NCBI GenBank assembly: GCA_025360005.1 | Contig: JANYDA010000012.1 | Coordinates: 1-41,439, forward strand | Length of the DNA: 41,439 nucleotides | DNA from: Fibrobacteria bacterium | GTDB lineage: Bacteria > Fibrobacterota > Fibrobacteria > UBA11236 | Direction: 5' to 3' | The notes under the pieces: model-generated | Seen by the model: only the letters and a program-made list of their open reading frames with translations | Databases searched by the model: none | Told to the model about the DNA's origin: nothing | Made by a program: the position numbers and the translations under genes | In this document: positions 8,451 to 16,665 of the stretch, in pieces | How the letters are laid out: the number at the start of each line of letters is the position of its first letter | Position numbering within the stretch: position 1 is the first letter of the stretch

Positions 8451-9530
8451 CTAGGCGGAAGCCTCGTATTTCCCGAATTCGTAATTGAGGGTGCGCCGCT
8501 TGGGCGTATAGCCCGCCTCGCGGATGAACTTGACGGCGGCTCCCAGGGTCTTGAGCCCGGCCGAACGCAATACGTTCTCTTCGATGACTATGCTGTTTAT
8601 GTCGTTGGCGCCCGCGAAGAGGGCCAATTCGCCCAAGTCCTTGCCCATGCCCAGCACGCTCACTTCGACGTTGGCGATGTTGTCCAGGAACAGGCGGGAT
8701 ACGGCTATCAACCGCAGGTATTCCCAACCGGGCACATGGCGCACGGTGAACTTCTTAGTCTGGGGCTGGAATACCCAGGGGATGAACGAGAGGAAACCGC
8801 CGGTCCTGTCCTGCTGATCGCGGATCAGGGTCAGGTGCTCCACCACGTCTTCCGCCGTTTCCACCGATCCGAAAACGATGTTGCTCGATCCGGGCAGGCC
8901 CATTTTGTGGCATTCGCCCATGACATGGCACCAATCCTGGCCGCTCAGCTTCTTGGGGGAAAGGATTTGGCGCATGCGATCGGTGAGGATTTCCGCGCCC
9001 GCGCCGGGCACGGAGCCCAGGCCCGCGTCCTTGAGCACGGCCAGCAGTTCCGGCAGCGGCATCTGCTCCTTGCGGGCCAGGCGCAGGAGTTCCACGGGCG
9101 AAAAGCCGCGCACATGCACGCCGTATTTGCCGGAGACCATGCGCAGCGCGTCCGTATAATAGGAAAGCGGCAGCTTGGGATTCACGCCTCCCTGGATGAA
9201 GATATGATCCGCTCCCAGCGCCAGCGCCTCTTCCGTCTTGGCGGCAATCTCCTCCAGGGAAAGCACGTAGCCGCGCTCGCTCTCGATTTCGTCCTTGAAG
9301 GAGCAGAAGCTGCAATCCACATCGCAGAAGTTGGTGTAGTTGATCACCCGATAAGCGGTATAGCTGACGGAGGCGGGATCATGCATCCGCTCCCGGACCC
9401 GATGCCCCGCGGCCACGATGGGATTCCATTCCGCCGAGGACAGCAACACATGCGCCTCCTTGGGGGAAAGACGCGACCCGGAAACGGCTTTGTCGAGGAT
9501 GGGCTGGATGGGGGAGGGGGAGGAAATCAT
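8451..9530 (-). CDS. mqnC: Cyclic dehypoxanthinyl futalosine synthase (menaquinone pathway radical SAM enzyme)
   Basis: MqnC cyclises dehypoxanthine futalosine by radical chemistry in the futalosine route to menaquinone. The iron-sulfur cluster motif CDVDCSFC (CxxxCxxC) lies near residues 69-76. The family-typical middle segments GAGAEIL and IRDQQDRTGGFLSFIPW follow, as does the RLFLDN helix. The length of 359 residues is normal. The frame extends to a TTG at 9542, but I prefer the ATG at 9530; neither has a clear ribosome site, and the upstream sequence is an array of 7-base repeats. The gene is last in a minus-strand run after moaD and moaE. Its presence implies quinone-based respiration through menaquinone. 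Other mqn genes are outside the window. Confidence 0.93.
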   Translation of the reverse strand: MISSPSPIQPILDKAVSGSRLSPKEAHVLLSSAEWNPIVAAGHRVRERMHDPASVSYTAYRVINYTNFCDVDCSFCSFKDEIESERGYVLSLEEIAAKTEEALALGADHIFIQGGVNPKLPLSYYTDALRMVSGKYGVHVRGFSPVELLRLARKEQMPLPELLAVLKDAGLGSVPGAGAEILTDRMRQILSPKKLSGQDWCHVMGECHKMGLPGSSNIVFGSVETAEDVVEHLTLIRDQQDRTGGFLSFIPWVFQPQTKKFTVRHVPGWEYLRLIAVSRLFLDNIANVEVSVLGMGKDLGELALFAGANDINSIVIEENVLRSAGLKTLGAAVKFIREAGYTPKRRTLNYEFGKYEASA

Positions 9531-9535
9531 AAGAG

Positions 9536-9577
9536 ATTGCAAATTGCAAATTGAAAATCGGAAATCGGAAATCGGAA
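9536..9577. repeat. Six tandem 7-bp repeats, consensus ATYGVAA
   Basis: Six heptamers run without a break: ATTGCAA twice, ATTGAAA once, ATCGGAA three times. They lie directly before the preferred mqnC start, where its leader would be. A second array in opposite orientation lies at 9624-9658. The composition differs sharply from the GC-rich surroundings. Confidence 0.85.
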
Positions 9578-9623
9578 AACAGAGTGCCCAGACACATGCA
9601 AAAGCGGGATCCGGTTTTCTCCT

Positions 9624-9658
9624 GCAATTTGACTTTTACAATTTTCAATTTTCAATTT
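9624..9658. repeat. Five heptamer units in opposite orientation, consensus NCAATTT
   Basis: Units are GCAATTT, GACTTTT, ACAATTT, TCAATTT and TCAATTT; the 7-base period is exact, with one diverged unit. The reverse complement, AAATTGN, is in register with the array at 9536-9577, so the two blocks form an inverted pair around a 46-base centre. The moaE stop codon (9652-9654) lies inside the last unit. Confidence 0.8.
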
Positions 9659-10113
9659 GCAAAATTCCTTTCTTCTTCTCCGTGTGCGATGCACCCCCTG
9701 CTCCACGCGCTGGTTCCGTCGCGCAGGATTTCTCTTTTCCAGATGGGCGCTTCGCGCTTGATACGGTCGATGATGGCGCGGGAAGCGCGGTAGGCTTCGT
9801 CCCGGTGGCCGGCGCTCACGGCGATGATGATGGTGGGTTCGCCCAGCTCCACGCGGCCCAGGCGGTGGCGCACCGCCAGCTTGCGGACGGGGATTTCCGC
9901 CCGCGTTTCCGCCAGGATGGCGGCGATGATTTTGGCGGCCATGGAGGCTTGCGCTTCGTATTCCAGCGCCACCACGCCGGTGAGCCCTTCGGAATGATCG
10001 CGCACCGTGCCTTCAAAAAGGAGGATGGCTCCCGCGGCGGCGTCGGCCACTTCCGCCCGCAAAGCCGCGGCGTCCAACGGGGTATGCGTGAGGAAGGGGA
10101 ACGCGGGATCCAT
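9652..10113 (-). CDS. moaE: Molybdopterin synthase catalytic subunit
   Basis: MoaE is the large subunit of molybdopterin synthase. With thiocarboxylated MoaD it inserts two sulfurs into cyclic pyranopterin monophosphate to make molybdopterin. The 153 residues show the MoaE pattern: FEGTVRDHSEG, LEYEAQASMA, VRHRLGRVELGE, AGHRDEAYRAS, and the C-terminal IDRIKREAPIWKRE with its active-site lysines. The ATG follows the moaD stop with no gap (TGAATG), so the subunits are translated together. The last residues and the stop codon are encoded by the 7-base repeat array, suggesting that the tail past the conserved core has been altered by the repeat. Confidence 0.94.
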   Translation of the reverse strand: MDPAFPFLTHTPLDAAALRAEVADAAAGAILLFEGTVRDHSEGLTGVVALEYEAQASMAAKIIAAILAETRAEIPVRKLAVRHRLGRVELGEPTIIIAVSAGHRDEAYRASRAIIDRIKREAPIWKREILRDGTSAWSRGCIAHGEEERNFAN

Positions 10114-10362
10114 TCAACCCCCGCTGATGGGGGAAATGATGTCCACGCCGGTAATGCCGGCCAACAATGCATCCGCGCCCACGTAGCCATCATCCACGGC
10201 CACGCGGCTGGACAGGAACAGATCCCTTTGCTTGGGATGCAGCCGGGCCAATGTCTCCAGGATATCGCTTTCCCGCGCCGGCAATGGCACGGCTATTTCC
10301 TCCCAACCGGTTTTCAAGGCTTCCCGGAGCTGGGCGTAATAGTTCACGCGGATGTTGGCCAT
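10114..10362 (-). CDS. moaD: Molybdopterin synthase sulfur carrier subunit
   Basis: This 82-residue ubiquitin-like protein ends in the obligatory Gly-Gly (SPISGG), the site of thiocarboxylation. The beginning VNYYAQLREALK, followed by a DILETLARLHP helix and a VAVDDGYV strand, fits the MoaD fold. It donates sulfur to MoaE in molybdenum-cofactor synthesis. The gene starts 23 bases after the lipoprotein gene stops and abuts moaE. No strong ribosome site is visible before the ATG. The enzyme that charges it (MoeB-like) and the other moa genes are not in this window. A cysteine desulfurase that could supply sulfur is encoded at 36.4-37.7 kb. Confidence 0.9.
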   Translation of the reverse strand: MANIRVNYYAQLREALKTGWEEIAVPLPARESDILETLARLHPKQRDLFLSSRVAVDDGYVGADALLAGITGVDIISPISGG

Positions 10363-10385
10363 ATCCGGAATTTAGAAAACTTGCG

Positions 10386-12170
10386 TTACGGGGCCTGGAA
10401 CTCCAGCAGGGTGGGGTTCAAGCGCTGGCTCTCGAAACACAGCTTGATCCAGTCCGCGTTACGTACCCGGTTCATCACCACCACTTCATCCAGCCAGCCG
10501 ACGAAATCGTATTCGCGCTTATCGGGCGAAAGGATATTGCCATGCCGGCCGATGTAGAAATCAGGGCCCAGGGTATAAGGGATGGGGGCTCTTGCAGCCA
10601 GGTTGCCCTTACTGACCCCGTCCACGTAGACGCGCATGGTATTGCCGTCATATGTGCCCGCCAGGTAATGCCAGGCCGAGTCCAGTACGTTGACTCCGGA
10701 GGTTCTCAGGTTCTGCCAAACCCAGGGGGAGCCCACGTAGGTGAAGAAGAGGATGTTGCCGTCGGGCTCCACGCGCAGACCGTAGGAATCGCCCAGTCCG
10801 GCGATAGTGCCTCCCAGGGAACTGGTGGTCTTGCCGCGGAACCAGGCGGAGATCACCAATTGGTGCGCGGGCCGCAGGGTATAGGAAGGTTGCAGCTTGA
10901 TATAGTCGCCCTTGTCGAAGCCGTGGCCGCGGCCGATGATTCCTTCCGTCGACGGGGAGGAAACCCGATCGTCCCCATTCTGGGCTCCGGGTGTGGCATC
11001 CTTGTAAAGCCCTTTGGCAGCGGTATCGGCGGCCTCTTCCGTCAGATGCCAGGCACCGCCGTATCCGTCCGCGCTGTCGAAAACATTGCGATCGTCGGAC
11101 CGGCCCGGGGCTCCCGCCTTCCCGTAATGCAAGGTCAGGAAATCCGTTCGGCTGTCGCCATGGATGGTATCCAGCTTGATCCAGATCTCGGCTTGCTGCC
11201 CTGCGGCGTCCCAACGCTCCACCTGGTAACGCAGGCGTTTCCCATTGCGGTCGGAGAAACGGACGTCCATTCCGTCCGAAAGCGAGAAATCGAAATTCCC
11301 CTTGTTGAGGCGGATGAGCAGGGGGAAATTCGCGACGGCGCCTTTGACGCCGGCGCCGGAAGCGGTGGTGTTGATCAGGATGCGCCGGGAATAGCGCCAG
11401 GCGGCATAGTCTTCGTCCTCGAAAGAAGCGATATTCATGTCCCCGACGAAAGTGGTGTCGGAACTGTAGGCGGCGACGCCCCCGATTTCACGAGCCTCCA
11501 CCGTCGAGGACGGCACCGAGGCGCGCAGCGTGAAGGAACCTTCCGGCAGGTCCGGGAAGGAAAACTTCCCGGTAGCGGAATCCGCCTTGGCCACCCGATC
11601 CAGGCCGTAGATTTGCACCACCGCTTCCGGGTTCCCCGCCAGATCGCCGTTCACCCGGCCCACTACCACGCCGGTGGGCTTGAGCAGGATGGAATCCAGG
11701 AAGATGGTATCCCGATCGCCCGCGCTGAAATCCCGCACGGACGCGTGCTCGGCGCGGTCATTGGCTTCGATGAGGTAATCGCCCGGCGCCACCGAGTCTA
11801 TCCCGTAATGGCCATTGGCGTCCGTGGCGGTTTCCGCGGAAAGGCGCGCGGTCTTGGGCAATGCCGCCGAGGTGTCCTTGAGGAAGCCGCGCGGCCGCAG
11901 GACTACGCGTGCGCTTACCGCCGGAGAGCCGTCCGGATTGGCAACAAAGCCCACCACCACGCCGTTGGTGGTTTCCGAGGAACCGCCGCCCATCGCCGCC
12001 TCATGGCCGCCGTCGAACAGGCAACCGCCGGCGGCCAAGGCGCAGGCCATCGCCGCCGCCGCGAAAGGACGCATGCCGCGGACTACCGGATGCCCCGGCC
12101 CGCGGAAGGTTAATCGCCGCAGGCCGAGCGGGGGCGGACCGCCGCTAAGGGTTCGCATGCCAGGTTTCAT
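10386..12170 (-). CDS. Surface lipoprotein with carboxypeptidase-regulatory-like repeats, DUF2341 and LamG-like domain
   Basis: A predicted lipoprotein of 594 residues. Its signal peptide core runs from about Met33 to Cys50 (ALAAGGC). Then come two carboxypeptidase-regulatory/prealbumin-like beta domains (starting GVVVGFVANPDGSP and GVVVGRVNGD), a DUF2341 domain (YSRRILINTTASG onwards), and a concanavalin/LamG-like lectin domain near the end (LVISAWFRG, GTYDGNTMRVYVDG, VGWLDEVVVMNR). These parts suggest a cell-surface protein that binds carbohydrate or another polymer. The ATG at 12170 overlaps the TGA of the upstream regulator gene (ATGA) and has GGAAAAGG upstream; a shorter start at 12074 would give a tidier signal peptide. 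No catalytic residues are evident. Confidence 0.82.
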   Translation of the reverse strand: MKPGMRTLSGGPPPLGLRRLTFRGPGHPVVRGMRPFAAAAMACALAAGGCLFDGGHEAAMGGGSSETTNGVVVGFVANPDGSPAVSARVVLRPRGFLKDTSAALPKTARLSAETATDANGHYGIDSVAPGDYLIEANDRAEHASVRDFSAGDRDTIFLDSILLKPTGVVVGRVNGDLAGNPEAVVQIYGLDRVAKADSATGKFSFPDLPEGSFTLRASVPSSTVEAREIGGVAAYSSDTTFVGDMNIASFEDEDYAAWRYSRRILINTTASGAGVKGAVANFPLLIRLNKGNFDFSLSDGMDVRFSDRNGKRLRYQVERWDAAGQQAEIWIKLDTIHGDSRTDFLTLHYGKAGAPGRSDDRNVFDSADGYGGAWHLTEEAADTAAKGLYKDATPGAQNGDDRVSSPSTEGIIGRGHGFDKGDYIKLQPSYTLRPAHQLVISAWFRGKTTSSLGGTIAGLGDSYGLRVEPDGNILFFTYVGSPWVWQNLRTSGVNVLDSAWHYLAGTYDGNTMRVYVDGVSKGNLAARAPIPYTLGPDFYIGRHGNILSPDKREYDFVGWLDEVVVMNRVRNADWIKLCFESQRLNPTLLEFQAP

Positions 12171-13063
12171 CCGGCCTTTTCCGATCCGCCGGGACCGAGG
12201 GTTTTGGAGAGAGGGAATACTTGGAAGTTGCATTGCAGGATGCGATCGGCAGCCGCATCGTTCTTGGCCATTTCCGCGAACTCCTGGCGCAATGCCTTGA
12301 GCCTCTCGCGCATGGCGTCGAAGGTGGCCTGGGAGCAGCTCAAGGTCATGGTGGACGTGTCGCGTTCCCCCTTGGCGAACCGATCCAGCGCCTGCTTGCC
12401 CAGATCGAAGGATTGCGATTGGAAGTTGGCGATGGCCAGGGATCTCCAAGCCTGGCCTGTGGAAATGGTGCTGTCCTTGCGCACGAAGCACCCGTCCGCG
12501 TTCTTTACGATCAAGCTCAACCGATTCAGCAATTCCACCGCCCGCCGGGCTTCCGCCACGGGTATGGCGGGCACCAGCGAACGCGCCAGCTTGGCATAAT
12601 CGTCCTTGAAGGGTTGGATGCCGATCCATTCCCGGATGGCGGAGTAATACCATCGCTCATAGAACTCGTATTGATCGGCGTCGACGATTTTCGCCGAGGT
12701 GCGCTTGAGGCAGATGAGCCGATCGAAGTAATGCTTCTTTTCCTCGTGGGACTTGGCTTGGTTGTAGCTGACCAGCAATTCGAAGTATTCGGCTTCCTGC
12801 TTGTTGAGCTTGAAGGCTTGCGCGAAGCGGAGCACCAGATGCGGGCTGAGATTGCGTTTGCCTTGCAATACCCAGGTGAAGAAGCCCGCCGATTTGAGCC
12901 CGGTCTTTTGCGCCAGGTAGCGATAGGAAAAGAATTTTCCTTTGGATTTCTTTTCCAAATACAAGTCCTGCAGGAACTTCCGGTAGTCCAGGTAGGTATA
13001 GACATTTGTCAGCAGGATAGGGGACACGAAGGCAAATGTAGCGTTCCGGCCGGCTTTGGACAA
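12167..13063 (-). CDS. TIGR02147/DUF4423-family protein, likely transcriptional regulator
   Basis: This 298-residue protein begins with the family hallmark YTYLDYRKFLQDLYLEKK. A helix-turn-helix-like part follows (YRYLAQKTGLKSAGFFTWVLQGKRNLSPHLV is the region; residues about 45-80), then a helical C-terminal domain containing YYSAIREWIG. TIGR02147 proteins form large paralogous sets in Fibrobacter and also occur in Bdellovibrio; their function is not established, but the N-terminal part looks like a DNA-binding domain. The start is uncertain: TTG at 13063 has a weak ribosome site, and the conserved region begins about 20 codons later. A perfect palindrome sits 11 bases upstream. The gene is coupled by ATGA to the surface lipoprotein, suggesting control of or sensing by that protein. 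Confidence 0.85.
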   Translation of the reverse strand: MSKAGRNATFAFVSPILLTNVYTYLDYRKFLQDLYLEKKSKGKFFSYRYLAQKTGLKSAGFFTWVLQGKRNLSPHLVLRFAQAFKLNKQEAEYFELLVSYNQAKSHEEKKHYFDRLICLKRTSAKIVDADQYEFYERWYYSAIREWIGIQPFKDDYAKLARSLVPAIPVAEARRAVELLNRLSLIVKNADGCFVRKDSTISTGQAWRSLAIANFQSQSFDLGKQALDRFAKGERDTSTMTLSCSQATFDAMRERLKALRQEFAEMAKNDAAADRILQCNFQVFPLSKTLGPGGSEKAG

Positions 13064-13073
13064 CGCAAATTTC

Positions 13074-13090
13074 GTTCACTGTTAGTGAAC
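13074..13090. promoter_or_regulatory. Perfect palindrome GTTCACT-N3-AGTGAAC upstream of the TIGR02147 gene, probable operator
   Basis: The two 7-base arms match exactly around the spacer GTT. The site ends 10 bases from the presumed start of the TIGR02147 gene and lies in the divergent intergenic region. It is short, symmetric and not followed by a T-tract, so it looks like a dimeric repressor site rather than a terminator. Autoregulation by the neighbouring protein is an inference. Confidence 0.6.
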
Positions 13091-13397
13091 AAAATTAACG
13101 CGGGGCAAATCCGCTCAAATCATCTTTCACCCCTATTTTAAAGGGCTAAATGGTTTCAATACCAAGATCCCATCCTGGGGAGGTGCTTACATACGGGGTA
13201 ATTACCGTGAACGAAATGCCCGGAGGGAGGCTACTTTTGAGAATGCCGACAGCGGGAGTATCAGCATTCGCACTCCGCTTGAACATTCGTAGACAAATAA
13301 TCACTAAAACAAAAACCGGCCCCGGGATTATCTTAGCGGCCGGTTGTCCGGTGCGGCGCTTATGTATTTGTGGTGAAGCCGGATCCCAAGGAGTAGC
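13091..13397. other. Divergent intergenic region
   Basis: About 300 bases lie between the palindrome and the DUF1080 gene. I see an inverted repeat ACCGGCC (13315-13321) / GGCCGGT (13338-13344) with a 16-base loop, and the ribosome site AAGGAG at 13388-13393. A 92-codon open frame (13150-13428) runs through but looks non-coding. Promoters for both divergent units should lie here; I could not assign -35 and -10 boxes with confidence. Confidence 0.5.
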
Positions 13398-14537
13398 ATG
13401 CCCACTATATCGAATCGCCGCACCTTGATGCGGAATGTCTGCTTGGCCGGGCTCCTCACGGCATTGACGCATTCCCATGCGCGGGCCGAACAGATCACGC
13501 AGGCGCAAAAGGATTCCGGCTGGGTGTCCGCTTTCGATGGCAAGTCATTGAACGGCTTCTATTCCATCCTCGGCAGCGATGCGCCCAACAATGACCCGCA
13601 AACCAATGCGGACGGTACCTTTTCCGTGCGGGCCAGCGACAGCTCTCTCCACGCCAGCGCCAACCGCACCGGGCACATTATCACCAAGAAATTGTATTCG
13701 CATTACCGAGTGCGCATCCGGGAAAAGTTCGATGTGGCCGGGAATCCGGGCCAGAACGCCGGCATGCTCTACCATGTCCGCATCGAGGGCCCGCGCATGG
13801 GCGCCTATCCGCGCTCCATCGAGTATCAGGGTCAGAAGCGCGGCATGGGCGAGATCTGGACCATCAGCAATGTCTGGGTCAATACCACTATCGACGAAAC
13901 CAAGAGCCAGCACCAGTTCAAGCTGGGCGGCAAAATGGTCAATCACGGCAACCCCAACGGGCGCCAATGCCTGGGCAGCTCGGTCCCATACATCGACAAT
14001 GCCTGGAACGTTATGGAGGCCACCGTGCGCGGATCGGACAGCGCCGTCCATTACGTGAACGGGGTGCTGGTTTTCAAATGTTGGAAAATGCGCTGGTCGG
14101 ACAAGGATGATCCCAACGACATGAGTCACATGCTCGGCGAAGGTTCCATAGCCCTGCAAGCCGAAGGCGCGGAAGTATCGTACAAGGATTACATGTTCAT
14201 GGAGCTGGATCCGGCCACCGGCAAGCCGCTTAACGCCAAGCCGGTATTGGCCGGGGAATTCCTGCCGGCGGTCAGAGGCAACCTCCTCCGGGTGGAATCC
14301 AAGGCCGGGGGCTGGTCCATTCATTATGCGTTTCCAACTTGGGATCGATCCCGGGGCGGGAACGGCAGCCTATCCGTCAAAACGTTGGATGGCCGGTTGC
14401 TGGATCAATTGCCGCTCCCCGCTTCCTCCGGCGAAGTCTATTGGCCGGGCTCCGGAAGGGCTTCCGGCTTGCCGGTGATTCTGCGGGAAAACCTTTCCGG
14501 GCTGGCGGTCCTCACCGTAACGCCCGTGGTACGCTGA
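13398..14537 (+). CDS. Secreted DUF1080 (3-keto-disaccharide hydrolase-like) protein with C-terminal beta domain
   Basis: An exported protein of 379 residues. A signal peptide ends near HSHARA (residue ~30). Residues ~38-275 form a DUF1080 (PF06439) beta-sandwich: GWVSAFDGKSLNGFY, then YSHYRVRIREKF, NAGMLYHVR, WNVMEATVRG and HYVNGVLVFK. Some DUF1080 proteins hydrolyse 3-keto-glycosides; others are uncharacterised lectin-like folds. The last ~85 residues form a separate beta domain resembling C-terminal sorting domains, with the segment VKTLDGRLLDQLPLP. The start is supported by AAGGAG at 13388-13393. It is followed 64 bases later by a sugar-dehydrogenase-like propeller gene, suggesting a joint carbohydrate role. 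The substrate is unknown. Confidence 0.85.
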   Translation: MPTISNRRTLMRNVCLAGLLTALTHSHARAEQITQAQKDSGWVSAFDGKSLNGFYSILGSDAPNNDPQTNADGTFSVRASDSSLHASANRTGHIITKKLYSHYRVRIREKFDVAGNPGQNAGMLYHVRIEGPRMGAYPRSIEYQGQKRGMGEIWTISNVWVNTTIDETKSQHQFKLGGKMVNHGNPNGRQCLGSSVPYIDNAWNVMEATVRGSDSAVHYVNGVLVFKCWKMRWSDKDDPNDMSHMLGEGSIALQAEGAEVSYKDYMFMELDPATGKPLNAKPVLAGEFLPAVRGNLLRVESKAGGWSIHYAFPTWDRSRGGNGSLSVKTLDGRLLDQLPLPASSGEVYWPGSGRASGLPVILRENLSGLAVLTVTPVVR

Positions 14538-14601
14538 GCCGCGCGGGATCGCGCGCTCTTGAATGCAATGGATGCGGCATAATTTCAATCCGGGGGAGTC
14601 G

Positions 14602-16353
14602 ATGAAGAAAGCACTATTCAATTTGGTATTGGGCGCCTCGTTCTGCGCCAGGCTGGCGGCCGCCAACCCCTACCCGGAGGTGGGGCTGCATCCTGGCTAC
14701 ACGCTGATGGGCCTGCGGCCCGCTGGTTTTGAACCCAAGGTAACGGGCATGGACTTCATGCCCAACGGAGACATGATCGTGCTGACCTGGCGCGGCCAGT
14801 CCGGGCCGGGCGCCACCCGCGCCGACGGCGTGGCCCTGACCAAATCCTATGACGGCGCTCCCAAACTGTACCGCGTCACCAACACCAGGGGCACGGACCC
14901 CAGCGCCATCAAATACACGGAAATCGGATCCGGTTTCAAGGATGCCCAGGGATTGTGCATCGTGGACGGCAACATCTATGTAGGCGATATCGATCGCGTG
15001 GTCAAGATGGTGGACAAGGACGGCGACGGCGTATACGAGACCCAGCAGGAAATCGGCAAGATCCCTTCCTACATGGGATGGTTCGAATACTCCTTCGGGC
15101 CTGTCTACAAGGACGGAAAGCTCTACATGGCCTTGGCTTCCAACGTCAAGAATTCCGGTTTCCCGGAAAAGCCGCTCGGCAAGGATCGCGGCACCATCGT
15201 CAGCCTCCCCATCGGCGGCGGCACCTATACCGTGGTGGCCACCGGGCTGCGCGCCCCGGACGGCATCGCCATCGGACCGGAAGGGGAAATCTGGGTGACC
15301 GACAACCAGGGCGGTTGGCGACCCTCCAGCCCTTTCATCCAGATCCAGGAAGGGAAATTCTACGGCTATCTGGCCGATGGCACCAGCGTCGCTCCAGGAG
15401 TAACAGTGACCTCCCCGAATCTCTGGGCGCCTTACCGGGATGCCAATGACAGTCCCACCGAACCCAACCTGATGACGGCCGGGCCTTTCAAGGGCCAATT
15501 CTTTTACGGGGACGTGGGCCGCGGCGGCATTTACCGCGCCTTCCTGGAAAAGGTGAACGGCGCCTACCAGGGCAGCATGGTTTCCTTTTCCGGTGGCCTG
15601 GAGTGCGGGGTCCATCGTTTGCGCACGGGGCCCAACGGTGAAATCTACATGGGCGGCATCGGCAACGGGGGTGATTCCAACCAAGGGTGGAACGGGAAAA
15701 CCTTCGGCTTGCAGAAGCTTGTTCCCAACGGGACCATGGCTTTTGAAATCCTGGCCACCCACTCGCGCGCCACCGGGATGGAGTTGGAGTTCACCTTGCC
15801 CGCGGGAACGGAAGCGGAGAATGCGGCTAACTATGTAGTCAAGCAATGGTCCTATATCCCGGTGGCAAGCTACGGCGCGGGCAAGCAACCCGATCAGCCC
15901 CGTACCGTCAAGAGCGTCACGCTTTCTTCGGATCGCAAGCGGGCCTTCCTGCAAATCGATGGCCTCAAGACCGGCATGATGGTGGGCATCGTAGCCAACA
16001 ATCTCAAGTCGCAGGACGCCAAGCCGCTCTGGTACAACAAGACATGGTATACCCTGAACGCCATCTCCCCCTCGCAACCGTTCGAGCCTTCCGTGGAAAT
16101 AAAGATCGCTGCCGCCAAAGCGCCCGCTGCCTTGGACCTGCAGGTGGCTCGCTTCCAGGATCGAATCAAGGTCACTTTGCCGAATGGTTCCTCTTATAAA
16201 GTCGAGTTGCTGGATTTCCAAGGCCGCTTGATTGGCGGGGAGGCATCCGCCACCGGCAGCGCGGAAATCATCCTCCCACGCGCAATCTCGGGATTGCATG
16301 TCCTCAGGGCCCAAGCCGCCGGAAAAACGCTTTCGCATACCATGGTGTTCTGA
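14602..16353 (+). CDS. Secreted beta-propeller protein, glucose/sorbosone-dehydrogenase-like, with C-terminal sorting-like domain
   Basis: A 583-residue protein with a signal peptide (MKKALFNLVLGASF, cleavage near LAAA). Propeller strands follow, recognisable from repeated patterns such as FMPNGDMIVLTWRG, GLRAPDGIAIGPEGEIWVTDNQG and RTGPNGEIYMGG. These resemble PQQ-dependent sugar dehydrogenases and the related propellers found with DUF1080 in Planctomycetes and Verrucomicrobia. Residues from ~510 form a beta domain with VELLDFQGRLIGG and ISGLHVLRAQAAGK, the pattern of type IX (T9SS) type-A sorting domains. The frame extends upstream, but GGGGGAG at 14592-14598 fixes the ATG at 14602. Whether it binds PQQ is untested; no heme motif CxxCH is visible. 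Confidence 0.8.
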   Translation: MKKALFNLVLGASFCARLAAANPYPEVGLHPGYTLMGLRPAGFEPKVTGMDFMPNGDMIVLTWRGQSGPGATRADGVALTKSYDGAPKLYRVTNTRGTDPSAIKYTEIGSGFKDAQGLCIVDGNIYVGDIDRVVKMVDKDGDGVYETQQEIGKIPSYMGWFEYSFGPVYKDGKLYMALASNVKNSGFPEKPLGKDRGTIVSLPIGGGTYTVVATGLRAPDGIAIGPEGEIWVTDNQGGWRPSSPFIQIQEGKFYGYLADGTSVAPGVTVTSPNLWAPYRDANDSPTEPNLMTAGPFKGQFFYGDVGRGGIYRAFLEKVNGAYQGSMVSFSGGLECGVHRLRTGPNGEIYMGGIGNGGDSNQGWNGKTFGLQKLVPNGTMAFEILATHSRATGMELEFTLPAGTEAENAANYVVKQWSYIPVASYGAGKQPDQPRTVKSVTLSSDRKRAFLQIDGLKTGMMVGIVANNLKSQDAKPLWYNKTWYTLNAISPSQPFEPSVEIKIAAAKAPAALDLQVARFQDRIKVTLPNGSSYKVELLDFQGRLIGGEASATGSAEIILPRAISGLHVLRAQAAGKTLSHTMVF

Positions 16354-16665
16354 ATTTCATCTGGCATGGTGTTTGGGCCGGAACCTATCGCCAAAGTTCC
16401 GTCCGAGCGACTTACGCTTTCCCAGTTTGGGATTTAAGCGAAAAAACAGCATTCCCGAAAAAAAAATCCATCGAATTCCTGTATTTGTCCAAGTCCGCGG
16501 CTTATTACTTGATTAGTATTTATATGGGGCTGGAATGCCGCGTTTGGGCCGGGTCGTACGCGTTTGAACCGGGGTTTCCAGTGTTTTGATTTGGGGGTTG
16601 GCCGGTACCCGTTCCGGCTATTTCAGGAGTCCGCGCGATGCTAACGCCGGAAACAGGGGTCAGAG
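16354..16665 (+). other. Intergenic region between secreted-protein genes
   Basis: This 312-base stretch holds no convincing gene. It is AT-rich in the middle, with poly-A runs near 16440-16470 and TTGATTAGTATTTATAT around 16510, which could contain a promoter, but I cannot place boxes at proper spacing. A short inverted repeat GCCGG/CCGGC lies at 16601-16618. AGGGG at 16654-16658 is the ribosome site for the next gene. Confidence 0.45.

Noticed and set aside
9536-9658. The heptamer arrays as a CRISPR or a tRNA-like structure
   Set aside because: Repeats are 7 bases with no spacers, and no tRNA fold or anticodon loop can be drawn.
10167-12113. A 648-codon plus-strand frame opposite the DUF2341 lipoprotein and moaD
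   Set aside because: Shadow of the minus-strand genes; its translation shows no recognisable domain, while moaD and the DUF2341/LamG-like motifs are clear on the minus strand.
13150-13428. A 92-codon plus-strand frame in the divergent intergenic region
   Set aside because: It has no ribosome site or recognisable sequence and runs into the DUF1080 gene in another frame.
16430-16465. A hairpin CGCTT...AAGCG near the poly-A runs as a terminator
   Set aside because: The stem is interrupted and is followed by A residues, not T residues, so it does not fit an intrinsic terminator on either strand.
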